A DNA stretch of 64,000 bases from JBCBGF01 sp039193455. GTDB lineage: Bacteria; Pseudomonadota; Alphaproteobacteria; Rhodobacterales; Rhodobacteraceae. The position numbers were made by a program, and so were the translations under genes. Within the stretch, counting starts at the first letter, position 1; each line of letters begins with the position of its first letter. This document shows, in pieces, positions 43,851-52,241 of this stretch. The notes under the pieces were generated by a model. The model had not been told where the DNA came from, did not search any database, and was given only the letters and a program-made list of their open reading frames with translations. Location: positions 14,957 through 78,956 of the forward strand of contig JBCCWO010000018.1 in NCBI GenBank assembly GCA_039193455.1, read 5' to 3'.

Positions 43851-44828
43851 ATGCGTATCATCACCGCAATATCATGCTCGGCCACGCTCTTGGCCGGAGC
43901 TGCCAACGCCGAAGATCTGCAGCTTCGGATGGCTACGATCGCACCGGGGCTGAGTGCTGCAACGACCATGGCCACGTTTGCAAACATCGTGACGGACAAT
44001 CTGGAGGGTGTGACCATCGAAGTGTCGGCGGGCGGCGCCGCCACGCTTCATATGATGGAAGTCGCGCGCGGAAACCTCGATTTCTCGATGACCAATCCGG
44101 TCGTCTATGCGTTGATGTCAGATGGCCGCGCGATGTACGCCAAAGAGCCGGATGCACCAGAGCTGGCCAAGAACCTGCAGCTTTTGATGCTTTACCCCTA
44201 CGGCCCGTATCATTTCGCCGTTCGGGCGGACAGCGACTTTGAGGTCTTAGATGACATCGAAGGAGCCTCTGTCTTTCTTGGGCCGCAAGGGGGCGGTGCC
44301 TTCAACGCGGCGCGCGGCTGGGTTGAAGTTACGACCGGTCTGGTCGCGGGCGAAGACTACGAGACGATCACTTCGAATTGGCAAACCGGTTTTCAATCCT
44401 TCCTCGACGGCACGATCGACGTGTACGTGAATGGCTGCCTCGACCCTTGCGGCAATTTCATCCAGTTCACCGAGACCGAGCAGGTTCGGTTCCTGGGCCC
44501 TGAGGTTCATGAGGGCGACGAAGTGACCGAATACCTCGGGCCATTCCGGTTTCGTGAAGAAATCCCGGCCGGGATCTATGAAGGACAGGTTAATGAAACC
44601 GACATCACATCCTTCAACGCCATGGTGGGAATCGGCGTTCGCGCAGACCTTGATGCTGACCTGATCTACAACGTGACCAAGACCTTCTGGGAGAACCTCG
44701 ATCAAATCTCCTCGGATGCGCCGTGGACTGCAGCACTCAAGGCCGAGTTTTCGGGAACGAATACGGGGCGGATGGAACTGCATCCAGGCGCGGCCCGCTT
44801 TTATCGTGAGATCGGCGTCCTTCAGTAA
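43851..44828 (+). CDS. TAXI-family TRAP solute-binding protein
   Basis: The 325-residue exported protein has a 20-residue signal (LLAGAANAED) and the TAXI layout: VSAGGAATLHMMEVARGNLDFSMTNPVVYALM, then VFLGPQGGGAFNAARG and GYE-like middle sections. GAGGAATTAGTA precedes ATG 43851. TAXI proteins bind glutamate, aromatic or other ligands; the ligand here is unknown. It is cotranscribed with the fused permease. Confidence 0.9.
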   Translation: MRIITAISCSATLLAGAANAEDLQLRMATIAPGLSAATTMATFANIVTDNLEGVTIEVSAGGAATLHMMEVARGNLDFSMTNPVVYALMSDGRAMYAKEPDAPELAKNLQLLMLYPYGPYHFAVRADSDFEVLDDIEGASVFLGPQGGGAFNAARGWVEVTTGLVAGEDYETITSNWQTGFQSFLDGTIDVYVNGCLDPCGNFIQFTETEQVRFLGPEVHEGDEVTEYLGPFRFREEIPAGIYEGQVNETDITSFNAMVGIGVRADLDADLIYNVTKTFWENLDQISSDAPWTAALKAEFSGTNTGRMELHPGAARFYREIGVLQ

Positions 44829-44838
44829 AGAAACCAAG

Positions 44839-44874
44839 CCCCCCGCCGGTCGGCGATCGTGACCCGGCGGGGGG
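44839..44874 (+). terminator. 11-bp GC hairpin after the TAXI binding protein
   Basis: An 11-bp perfect stem (CCCCCCGCCGG/CCGGCGGGGGG) with a 14-base loop lies 11 bases after the stop at 44828. No T run follows, so it may be an mRNA-stabilising or attenuating hairpin before the OsmC-like gene. Confidence 0.55.
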
Positions 44875-44921
44875 GCAGACCGCATTCGCGGTGAAACCTG
44901 CCATCGAGATGGAGGGCCACC

Positions 44922-46103
44922 ATGGCAAAGCTGGGAGAGAATATCATCGGAAAGAGCGGTCTGGCCCCGTTCTTTAAGGTTGGCAACCCAGATGAGGTTG
45001 GCATCGATGCGCCAGCAAACCGCAAGGGCGATGCCCTGCGAACATGGGTGCGCTCACTGTCCGGTTTTCAGAAAGAAGCGTTGATCCGGTCACATAAAAC
45101 CGGTGAAACTTGGCGGCTGGTCTCCGACGAAGGCCCCTATCTCAACGGCCACGACGCCGCCCCCTGTCCGCTGGCATTTCTGTCAACGGGCATGGCGGCG
45201 AGCTTCATGAACGAGATCCTTGCGCTTGCCAAACTGCAAGGCGTGGAGATCAGAAAACTAAAACTCATTCAGGACAACTACTATACGATGAAGGGCTCGA
45301 TGCCGAAACGGACGATGATTGGCGGCGCCGAGAACATCGATTTGCAGGTTGAGATCGATTGCGATCTCAACGACGCAGCCCTGAACGAGTTCCTGATCAA
45401 TGCCACCTACGCCTCTCCCTTGAATGGGTTGATGCGGGGGAAACTGGAGAGCCTGTTCAAACTCGGAAAGAACGCAGTGGAACTGCCGACGGCAAAGGTT
45501 GCCGAGATTGACGGCCCGCTGTTCCCGGATCCAGGCAATCACTTTGCAAAGTCCATACCCGAAGCGAACCCCCTTTCGCTGATGGAGCCAATCGGGCCAA
45601 CACCCAAGAAGGATGTCGTGCTGGGCACTGCCTCCGGCGGCTCAAGCCTCGCCGACGAGCAGGATCGACGCCTGAATATCGGAGCCGTCGCGATAATGCG
45701 CGAGGACGGCATCAAGGATATTCAGCAGATGCAGTACTCACCCTACGGCACCAGTTTTCGCTTCTTAAGTTCAGAGGACGGCCGCGCACCGGATGCGAAC
45801 ACGCTGATATCGGCCGGGATCGGCTTTTGCTTCATGACTCAGTTTGGGCGGTTCGTGTCTATGCTGAAGTTGGATCTGCCCGATTACCGCATTGTCCAGG
45901 ACACGCACTTCAGCCTGGGTGGCGCCTCGGGCGGAACGGGGCAGGCGGGTGAGGCCGACCCGATCGAAACACACGTTTATCTGGAGACCTCCGAAAGCGA
46001 TGAGACCGCGCAGGAAATGCTGGATATCAGCGAACAGACCTGTTTCCTGCACGCGTTCTGCCGGACGGACCTGAAAACGAAACTGAAGGTCGTACGCGTG
46101 TGA
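44922..46103 (+). CDS. Two-domain OsmC-like protein
   Basis: The 393 residues contain two OsmC-like halves. The first has the early Cys in APCPLAFLSTGMAASF and a helix-strand pattern to about residue 190. The second, from about 230, has GIGFCFMTQFGRFV and CFLHAFCRTDLKTKLKV. OsmC proteins reduce organic peroxides or bind thiols through paired cysteines. The internal duplication, with a linker PNPxxxxPIGPTPKKDV-like region, is unusual. The gene ends the TAXI operon, with a hairpin just after the stop. Confidence 0.7.
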   Translation: MAKLGENIIGKSGLAPFFKVGNPDEVGIDAPANRKGDALRTWVRSLSGFQKEALIRSHKTGETWRLVSDEGPYLNGHDAAPCPLAFLSTGMAASFMNEILALAKLQGVEIRKLKLIQDNYYTMKGSMPKRTMIGGAENIDLQVEIDCDLNDAALNEFLINATYASPLNGLMRGKLESLFKLGKNAVELPTAKVAEIDGPLFPDPGNHFAKSIPEANPLSLMEPIGPTPKKDVVLGTASGGSSLADEQDRRLNIGAVAIMREDGIKDIQQMQYSPYGTSFRFLSSEDGRAPDANTLISAGIGFCFMTQFGRFVSMLKLDLPDYRIVQDTHFSLGGASGGTGQAGEADPIETHVYLETSESDETAQEMLDISEQTCFLHAFCRTDLKTKLKVVRV

Positions 46104-46126
46104 AGGAAGGCAATTGGCCTTCCTTC
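46102..46126 (+). terminator. Hairpin at the end of the OsmC-like gene
   Basis: A perfect 10-bp stem (GAAGGAAGGC/GCCTTCCTTC) with loop AATTG begins inside the TGA stop. The T run is absent, so termination may be weak or Rho-assisted. It marks the end of the long operon. Confidence 0.6.
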
Positions 46127-46299
46127 TGTCGAGGCCGGTTTTGATACGAACCGGCCAACGCGACATCAGGAAAGTGGGGCAGGGCGTACCATTCCGGCGA
46201 CCACGTAGGACAAGTCGGATTTGCCTAGGTGATCGTTTCCTGATTTCGCGCCGCCAATCGCGAAAAGGGCCGTCGCACGCGCGGAAGAGTTAGCACTCT

Positions 46300-47136
46300 T
46301 CAGAATTTGCCCGAAGCGTTGGTCGGTGCATTGGGGTCTGGCATGTCAGAGATGACGTCCCAGTGTTCCACGATCAGGCCGTCTTCCAAACGGAACAGAT
46401 CGTAAAAGGCCGAGGCTGTCCCGTTCAATGCGCCCTCTGACATCGTCAGCACAAAATTGCCCTGCGCAACAGTGCGATGGACCACGTCGTATTTGATCGA
46501 GAGACCTGATTGCATCGCTGCGCCAAGCCCCTCAAGCCCGTCCGCGATCATGGAATTGTGCTGATGGTACTTGTCCGGGTTGATGTAGGTGGCAAAGTCG
46601 ATTTGCTCGCCGTTGATGAAGCCCCGGGTGATCAGATCGTTGACCAGGGCCCGGTTTTCTTCGGTCTTGTCCAGATCGGTGACCTCGGTTTCCCCGTCGA
46701 TCTGGCTCCGACCTGACGGATTGAGGCCCGTGGCAGGGGTTAGGTTATCCCAATGCTCGACAATCAATCCATCTTCGACGCGAAACACGTCAAAGGCGAT
46801 CATAGGTGTCGGGCCAACATTGTCCCACCGGCTGTGTAGCGCAACGGTGTCACCGTCCACAAGGACGCGCACAATTTCGCCCTGCAAGCCGCCGACAGGT
46901 TGAAGCTTGTTGGCCAGACCGGCCAACGGCTCAGGGCCATCTGCGACGCTTGGATTGTGGTTAATGTAGTTGGGGGAAAAGTAATCGACGATCCGACTGG
47001 CATCTCCGGCCATCAGTGTGTTTTCCAGCGCTTCGACAACAAAGGCGCCGAGGTCAGAATGGCCGTCAGCTTCGACTGTTGTCGTGACAGCAAGCGTGGA
47101 CAGAGCCGCGGCAAAAGTAACTTGGAGGAATTTCAT
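46300..47136 (-). CDS. Secreted two-domain SnoaL/NTF2-like protein
   Basis: The 278 residues have a signal peptide (MKFLQVTFAAALSTLAVTTTVEA, cleavage near 23). Two NTF2-like halves follow with matching ends: VFRVEDGLIVEHWDNLTP and LFRLEDGLIVEHWDVIS. Each half keeps HNPSVADG/HNSMIADG. SnoaL-like domains bind small hydrophobic ligands or catalyse proton transfer. It is divergent from a LysR regulator (97-base gap) and convergent with the OsmC-like operon. Function is unknown. Confidence 0.75.
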   Translation of the reverse strand: MKFLQVTFAAALSTLAVTTTVEADGHSDLGAFVVEALENTLMAGDASRIVDYFSPNYINHNPSVADGPEPLAGLANKLQPVGGLQGEIVRVLVDGDTVALHSRWDNVGPTPMIAFDVFRVEDGLIVEHWDNLTPATGLNPSGRSQIDGETEVTDLDKTEENRALVNDLITRGFINGEQIDFATYINPDKYHQHNSMIADGLEGLGAAMQSGLSIKYDVVHRTVAQGNFVLTMSEGALNGTASAFYDLFRLEDGLIVEHWDVISDMPDPNAPTNASGKF

Positions 47137-47232
47137 GGTCGATCTCCATTTCGGGACTCCCAAGATTGTAGATCGCCAGCGAATTGTGCATAACATGGGA
47201 TAAATTGGTTTCACTGTTCGACATCCAGAATA

Positions 47233-48132
47233 ATGCTCGACGAAATGCGACAGATGGCGATCTTTGCGAAGACGGTCGAGCACGGCTCTTTCCGGGGTGC
47301 GGCGCAGGCCCTGCACATCTCGCCCTCGGTGGTCAGCCATCACATTGCCCAGCTCGAATATCGGCTGAGCACCACGCTTTTGTATCGCTCCACCCGCAAG
47401 ATGTCGCTGACCGAGGACGGCGCAAGGTTGCTCAAGCAGGCCGAAATCATGGTGAATGCCGCTGAGATGGGGCTAGTGGAGCTGTCGGATCGGGGTGAGG
47501 TTTTGTCCGGCGTCCTGAGGATCGCCATGCCCGCTGTCCTCTCGCAATCGGTGGTCGTGGACAGAATCGTTCAATTCGCAAAGGACCACCCAAAGATTCG
47601 GTTGGAGTTTCACTTCTCCGACACGCTGCAGGACATCATCGGCGGGGGCTTTGATCTTGCCATTCGCATGGGACGTATGCGCGACAGCGCTTTGAAGATG
47701 CGCAAACTGAACGAGTTTTCCCGGGTCGTCGTCGCATCCGCCGACTATGCCGCTACCCTGCCCGAGATCACCCATCCCAATGATTTGCGCGACCTTGATT
47801 GGATCGCACTTCGCCAGGTTACGCTAAAGCCGCGGTTCCAGCGCTCCGGACAAACGGCGGTTACTGTCAAACCGCAGGCATCACACATCGTGAATGATGC
47901 GCTTGCACTTGGGCAGATGGTCCGCGCAGGTGCCGGTCTTGCGGTACTTCCGGACTGTTTGGTGGGCGAAGAAGTCAATCAAGGCAGGCTGGTGCAGCTT
48001 TTGCCCGACTGGCAGCTTGATCCGATTGGCGTCTACGTTCTCTGGCCCCAGAGCGCGGCGAAGTCGGGCTTGGCACAACGCCTCGTCACACACCTGGCAC
48101 AATTTTCGCCCCGTAGCGCAGGACGTGGCTAG
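47233..48132 (+). CDS. LysR-family transcriptional regulator
   Basis: The 299 residues have an N-terminal HTH (FAKTVEHGSFRGAAQALHISPSVVSHHIAQLEYRL in parts) and the usual LysR helper segment TRKMSLTEDGARLL, with an effector domain after residue 90 (SGVLRIAMPAVLSQSVVVDRIV). It is divergent from the SnoaL-like gene and probably controls it. I cannot identify the co-inducer or a T-N11-A site with confidence. Confidence 0.9.
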   Translation: MLDEMRQMAIFAKTVEHGSFRGAAQALHISPSVVSHHIAQLEYRLSTTLLYRSTRKMSLTEDGARLLKQAEIMVNAAEMGLVELSDRGEVLSGVLRIAMPAVLSQSVVVDRIVQFAKDHPKIRLEFHFSDTLQDIIGGGFDLAIRMGRMRDSALKMRKLNEFSRVVVASADYAATLPEITHPNDLRDLDWIALRQVTLKPRFQRSGQTAVTVKPQASHIVNDALALGQMVRAGAGLAVLPDCLVGEEVNQGRLVQLLPDWQLDPIGVYVLWPQSAAKSGLAQRLVTHLAQFSPRSAGRG

Positions 48133-48377
48133 TTCTGGTCGCCGCGCGCGTGCGTGGATCGGCACTCCCTCGCGCCGGGCAAACCCGTACAAAACGGCCT
48201 TTGATTTGCGTGGTCTTTCCATTCCCCGCAGCAATTTGCTAAACGGCGCCAACCGCCAGCATTCCGTTTTGCTGGTACACTGTTGTAACACTTCGGGACG
48301 CTTAGGATAAGGCGCTGAATTCAAACGGTAAGCGCGACCTGTCCTGAGCACCAACTCCCCGATGGGAGCCGCGGCGC
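48133..48377. other. Intergenic region before rnd
   Basis: These 245 bases separate the accessory locus from the core genes. No coding frame of note, RNA gene or repeat was recognised. The DNA near 48300 has AT-rich TGTTGTAACAC and GGATAAGGCGC blocks that may hold the rnd promoter. Confidence 0.4.
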
Positions 48378-48989
48378 TTGGCAAACCACCTTTATCACGG
48401 CGACCTTCCCGATGGGCTTGATCTGGGCCCGGTTGTTGCCATCGATTGTGAAACCATGGGTCTTAACCCGCATCGTGATCGGCTTTGCGTGATCCAGATA
48501 TCGGGCGGCGATGGTGAGGCGCATCTTGTCCAGGTCGCCATGGGCCAGACCAGCGCGCCCAATCTTTGCGCAATGCTGGCCAATCCCGAGGTGCTCAAGC
48601 TCTTTCACTTTGGTCGGTTTGACATTGCGGCACTGGAGCATGCGTTTGGCGTGGTGACGGCGCCGGTTTACTGCACCAAGATCGCGTCGAAACTGATCCG
48701 GACCTATACGGATCGTCATGGGCTGAAGAACCTTCTGGATGAGCTGTTGGGCATCGATATCTCGAAACAGCAGCAATCCAGCGATTGGGGCGCCGAGACG
48801 CTGAGCGCCGCGCAGCTCGACTATGCGGCCTCGGACGTTTTGTACCTGCATCGATTGAAAGAGGCGCTGGATGTCAGACTGGCCCGCGAGGGCCGGACCG
48901 AGATAGCGCAAAAGTGCTTCGACTTTTTGCCGATGCGGGCCCATCTCGATCTTGTCGGCTGGCCGGAGATCGACATCTTCGCCCATTAA
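48378..48989 (+). CDS. rnd: Ribonuclease D, short form
   Basis: The 203-residue DEDD exonuclease domain has VVAIDCETMGLNPHRDRLCVIQ, VLKLFHFGRFDIAALEHAFG and QLDYAASDVLYLHRLKEAL, the metal-binding positions. The HRDC domains of E. coli RNase D are absent, which is typical of short alphaproteobacterial versions. The start is TTG at 48378, with GGGAGCC upstream. It would trim tRNA 3' ends. It precedes the lptCAB genes with a 32-base gap. Confidence 0.85.
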   Translation: MANHLYHGDLPDGLDLGPVVAIDCETMGLNPHRDRLCVIQISGGDGEAHLVQVAMGQTSAPNLCAMLANPEVLKLFHFGRFDIAALEHAFGVVTAPVYCTKIASKLIRTYTDRHGLKNLLDELLGIDISKQQQSSDWGAETLSAAQLDYAASDVLYLHRLKEALDVRLAREGRTEIAQKCFDFLPMRAHLDLVGWPEIDIFAH

Positions 48990-49021
48990 CGCAGCCCAAT
49001 CGTCGCGGGCGGGGACCTCAT

Positions 49022-49639
49022 ATGACCGTGTCAGATGGCCTATATTCCCGCTTTGTGTTCTGGCTGAAGGTGCTGTTGCCGATCATCGCGCTGGGCATCT
49101 TGTCGACGCTCTTTGTGTTTGCCCGGGCCCCGGATGCCGACCGCGAGATCCCCTTTGCGACTTCGCCCGGTGGGGTGCCAATCACGCCGACCGATCTGAT
49201 CGCGGACCCGAGCTTTGTGGGCGTGTCGCCCGATGGCGCGGCGCTGGCGTTTCGGGCCCGGCGGGTCACTCCCGCCGACGCAGGGCTCAGCACGCTGGTC
49301 GCCAATGAGCTGAGCAGCACGATCGACATGCCCGACGGCCGCCGGATCGAGACGACGTCCGAGGACGGGTTGATCGATCTTGGCGCGCAGAATGCGGATT
49401 TCATCGGGGCGGTGGACCTGCGTACATCGGACGGGTTCGCGGTGACCGGGCGCGATGTGAGCGCGCGGCTGGATCAGGTTGATATCCGTACAGAGGATCC
49501 CGTGGCGGCAACAACGCCGATGGGCACGTTGAACGCGGGTGCGATGCGGCTGACGGCTGGGGCAACCGGTCACTACCTTCTGGTTTTCAACGGCGGCGTC
49601 AAACTGGTATACGCGCCGCACGAAACCGAGGATCCCTGA
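49022..49639 (+). CDS. lptC: LPS export protein LptC
   Basis: The 205 residues have a single N-terminal membrane helix (VFWLKVLLPIIALGILSTLF) and a periplasmic OstA-like beta domain (PDGRRIETTSEDGLIDLGAQ). It bridges the LptBFG ABC transporter and LptA. The stop overlaps the lptA start by one base. The frame is open upstream, but ATG 49022 is the first plausible start and matches the family length. Confidence 0.88.
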   Translation: MTVSDGLYSRFVFWLKVLLPIIALGILSTLFVFARAPDADREIPFATSPGGVPITPTDLIADPSFVGVSPDGAALAFRARRVTPADAGLSTLVANELSSTIDMPDGRRIETTSEDGLIDLGAQNADFIGAVDLRTSDGFAVTGRDVSARLDQVDIRTEDPVAATTPMGTLNAGAMRLTAGATGHYLLVFNGGVKLVYAPHETEDP

Positions 49640-50142
49640 TGCTGCCTATCCGTCATACGCTTGCCGCGCTCGTGCTGGCGCTGAGCCCGCTCAGCGCAGT
49701 GGGGCAGGGCACGCAGGTGTCGATCGGTCCCCTGGCGCTCGACAGCGGGTTGCCGGTGGAGGTGACCGCACAGACGCTGACCGTGGATCAGGAGAACGGG
49801 CAGGCCGTCTTTGCGGGTGACGTTCTGGTGGTGCAGGGCGCGATGCGGCTTGAGGCGGGGGAGCTGCGGGTGGAGTACGCCACGGCGGAAAGCGATAGCG
49901 GCTCGGGCATCAATCGCATGTTTGCCTCGGGCGGCGTGACGCTTTTGAACGGTGGCGATGCGGCCGCATCGCAGGAGGCAACCTATGATCTTGGCGCCGC
50001 GGAACTGACCATGCGCGGGGACGTCGTGCTGACCCAAGGGCCCACGACGATCTCGGCCGATCGCTTTGTCATTGATCTGGCCAGCGGCGCGGGGCGGATG
50101 GAAGGCAGCGTGCGCACCGTGTTTCAGACACCGGAGAACTGA
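49639..50142 (+). CDS. lptA: LPS transport periplasmic protein LptA
   Basis: The 167-residue exported protein has a signal peptide (MLPIRHTLAALVLALSPLSAVGQG) and the LptA jelly-roll core: ENGQAVFAGDVLVVQGAMRLEAGEL, ASGGVTLLNGGDAA and ISADRFVIDLASGAGRMEG. It carries LPS across the periplasm. It overlaps lptC and lptB by one base each, a tightly coupled operon. Confidence 0.92.
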   Translation: MLPIRHTLAALVLALSPLSAVGQGTQVSIGPLALDSGLPVEVTAQTLTVDQENGQAVFAGDVLVVQGAMRLEAGELRVEYATAESDSGSGINRMFASGGVTLLNGGDAAASQEATYDLGAAELTMRGDVVLTQGPTTISADRFVIDLASGAGRMEGSVRTVFQTPEN

Positions 50143-50900
50143 TGAACGCCCCTGATCTTCGCGTGGCGCAAAGCACCACGGGCCTGCAGGTCGTGTCGCT
50201 GCGCAAAAGCTATCGCAAGCGATTGGTGATCCGCGACGTCAGCATGACGCTGGCGCGGGGCGAAGTGGTTGCGCTGCTTGGCCCCAACGGATCGGGCAAG
50301 ACGACGTGCTTTTACTCCATCGCGGGCCTTGTCTCGCCCGAAGGCGGGCAGGTGATGGTCGACGGCCGTGATGTGACCACCTTGCCGATGTACCGGCGCG
50401 CGCGTCTGGGCATCGGCTACCTGCCGCAGGAAGTGTCGATCTTTCGGGGGCTTTCGGTCGAAGACAACATCATGGCCATCCTCGAAATCAGCGAATCCGA
50501 TCGCACCAAGCGGCACGAACGGCTGGATGAACTGCTGTCGGATTTCTCGATCACGCACCTGCGGCGCGCGCCGGCCCTGGCCCTGTCGGGTGGGGAACGG
50601 AGGCGGACCGAGATTGCGCGATGTCTGGCGGCGAACCCCAAGTATCTGTTGCTCGATGAACCCTTTGCCGGGGTCGATCCGATCGCGGTGGGCGAGATTC
50701 GGACGCTTGTGTCCCACCTCAAAGACCGTGGGATCGGGGTGCTGATCACCGACCACAACGTGCGCGAGACGCTTGAGATCGTCGACCGCGCCTACATCCT
50801 GCATGACGGTCAGGTTCTGATGAGCGGGACGACCGACGAGGTGGTGCGCGACGAAAATGTGCGCCGTGTCTACCTGGGTCAACATTTCCGCATCGGCTGA
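50142..50900 (+). CDS. lptB: LPS export ABC transporter ATPase LptB
   Basis: This 252-residue ATPase has Walker A LLGPNGSGKTTCF, the Q loop, signature LALSGGERRRTEIARC and Walker B YLLLDEPFAGVDP, and the H-loop in TDHNVRETL. It powers LPS export with LptFG (not in the window). The gene order lptC-lptA-lptB is standard. An rpoN gene, which often follows in other proteobacteria, is absent here. Confidence 0.95.
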   Translation: MNAPDLRVAQSTTGLQVVSLRKSYRKRLVIRDVSMTLARGEVVALLGPNGSGKTTCFYSIAGLVSPEGGQVMVDGRDVTTLPMYRRARLGIGYLPQEVSIFRGLSVEDNIMAILEISESDRTKRHERLDELLSDFSITHLRRAPALALSGGERRRTEIARCLAANPKYLLLDEPFAGVDPIAVGEIRTLVSHLKDRGIGVLITDHNVRETLEIVDRAYILHDGQVLMSGTTDEVVRDENVRRVYLGQHFRIG

Positions 50901-51177
50901 TTGTGGTCGCCCGACCCCGACGACGCTACATTTTGATATCGGTGGAAAAGTCGCCGCAGGCGGGTGCGCTTGTCGTTGACAAGGCGGGGATAACGCGGCC
51001 CAAATGGGTGCATGAATGCAGTGCGCATCATCCTTCGTGGAGCGTCTCATTATCGCGGGGCATATGGAATTCGGATGGGTCTGGACCATCCGGCACGAGG
51101 GTTAAATCACACAAGAACACGGCGTTAGCGCACGGACCCGCGCGCAGGACTGCGCGGGATCAATTTGGGGAGGGCGA
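50901..51177. other. Intergenic region between lptB and hpf
   Basis: These 277 bases hold no supported gene. CTTGTCGTTGACAAG near 50970 forms a short inverted repeat and overlaps a TTGACA-like hexamer; it could be a promoter or operator for hpf. Nothing else stands out. Confidence 0.4.
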
Positions 51178-51747
51178 ATGCGATACCAAATCAGCGGCAA
51201 GCAAATCGACATTGGGATGGCGTTGCAGACCCATGTGGAAAATGAGCTGAGCGCGGTTGTCCAAAAATATGCAGAACGGCCTACGGACGCGATCGTCGTG
51301 TTTTCTAAGCACGCACATGAATATGTATGCGAGGCGACGGTGCACCTGTCGACTGGCCTGACGGCGCAGGCCAAGGCGCATGAGACCGAAATTTACGCCG
51401 CGTTCGATAAATGCGCCGATAAGATGGAAAAGCAGCTGCGGCGGTACAAACGGCGTCTGAAGGACCATCACCGCGAGCGCGCGCAGCCCGTTGAACTTCT
51501 TGGGGCGTCGTCCTATGTGCTCGCGTCATCGGACGGTGCGGACGAATCGGAACCGGACTCGCTGCAGCCGATGATCATCGCCGAGATGGAGACAAAGATC
51601 CCTGCGCTGACCGTTGGTGAAGCCGTGATGCAAATGGAACTCGCGGGGGCACCCGTTCTCGTTTTTCGCAAGGAAGGCAAAGACAGTGGCGTTAACATCG
51701 TGTATCGCCGCGACGATGGGAACATCGGCTGGATAGACCCGACCTAA
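51178..51747 (+). CDS. hpf: Long-form ribosome hibernation promoting factor
   Basis: The 189 residues show the long HPF layout: an N-terminal RaiA/HPF domain (MRYQISGKQIDIGMALQTHVENELS, EIYAAFDKCADKMEKQLRRYKRR) and a C-terminal dimerisation domain from about 130 (LTVGEAVMQMELAGAPVLVFRKEG). It stabilises inactive ribosome dimers in slow growth. GGGGAGG precedes the ATG. ptsN follows 29 bases later. Confidence 0.93.
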   Translation: MRYQISGKQIDIGMALQTHVENELSAVVQKYAERPTDAIVVFSKHAHEYVCEATVHLSTGLTAQAKAHETEIYAAFDKCADKMEKQLRRYKRRLKDHHRERAQPVELLGASSYVLASSDGADESEPDSLQPMIIAEMETKIPALTVGEAVMQMELAGAPVLVFRKEGKDSGVNIVYRRDDGNIGWIDPT

Positions 51748-51776
51748 CACTGAAATCACATAGAGTTTTAACTGCC

Positions 51777-52241
51777 ATGGAACTCTCCTCGATCCTAAAT
51801 CAAGAGGCCGTGCGGATCCTGCCGTCGGTGACCAGCAAGAAGCGGCTCTTTCAAGAGCTGAGCGATCTTCTGGAAACGGCGCATACCGTCCCGGCCGGCG
51901 TTGCGCTGGATGCGTTGCAAGAACGCGAAAGCCTTGGCCCCACCGGTGTCGGCCATGGAATCGCCTTGCCCCATGCGCGCATCCCCGGGATCGACCGGGT
52001 GGTGGGGCTTTTCGCACGGCTCGACAAACCGCTGGATTTCGATGCGGTGGATCGGTTGCCGGTGGATCTGGTGTTTGCCCTGTTCGCGCCCGAGGATGCG
52101 GGGGTTGAGCATCTCAAGGCGCTGGCGCTTGTGTCGCGTACCATGCGCAACGAGACGCTGTGCAAGAAGCTGCGGGCCAATAACGACTCGGCGACGCTGC
52201 ACGCCATGCTGACCGAGGTAGAGTCGAGCCGCGCAGCCTAG
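51777..52241 (+). CDS. ptsN: PTS EIIA-Ntr family protein
   Basis: The 154 residues match EIIA-Ntr. The phosphorylated histidine is His66 in GVGHGIALPHARIPG, and LARLDKPLDFDAVDRLPVDLVFALFAPED is the usual core. It takes part in the nitrogen PTS regulatory chain. It follows hpf directly, as in many proteobacteria. The stop TAG shares CTAG with the convergent NodH-like gene. Confidence 0.93.
   Translation: MELSSILNQEAVRILPSVTSKKRLFQELSDLLETAHTVPAGVALDALQERESLGPTGVGHGIALPHARIPGIDRVVGLFARLDKPLDFDAVDRLPVDLVFALFAPEDAGVEHLKALALVSRTMRNETLCKKLRANNDSATLHAMLTEVESSRAA

Noticed and set aside
50903..51250. A 115-codon plus-strand frame before hpf
   Set aside because: It overlaps hpf in another frame, with no ribosome site and no domain.
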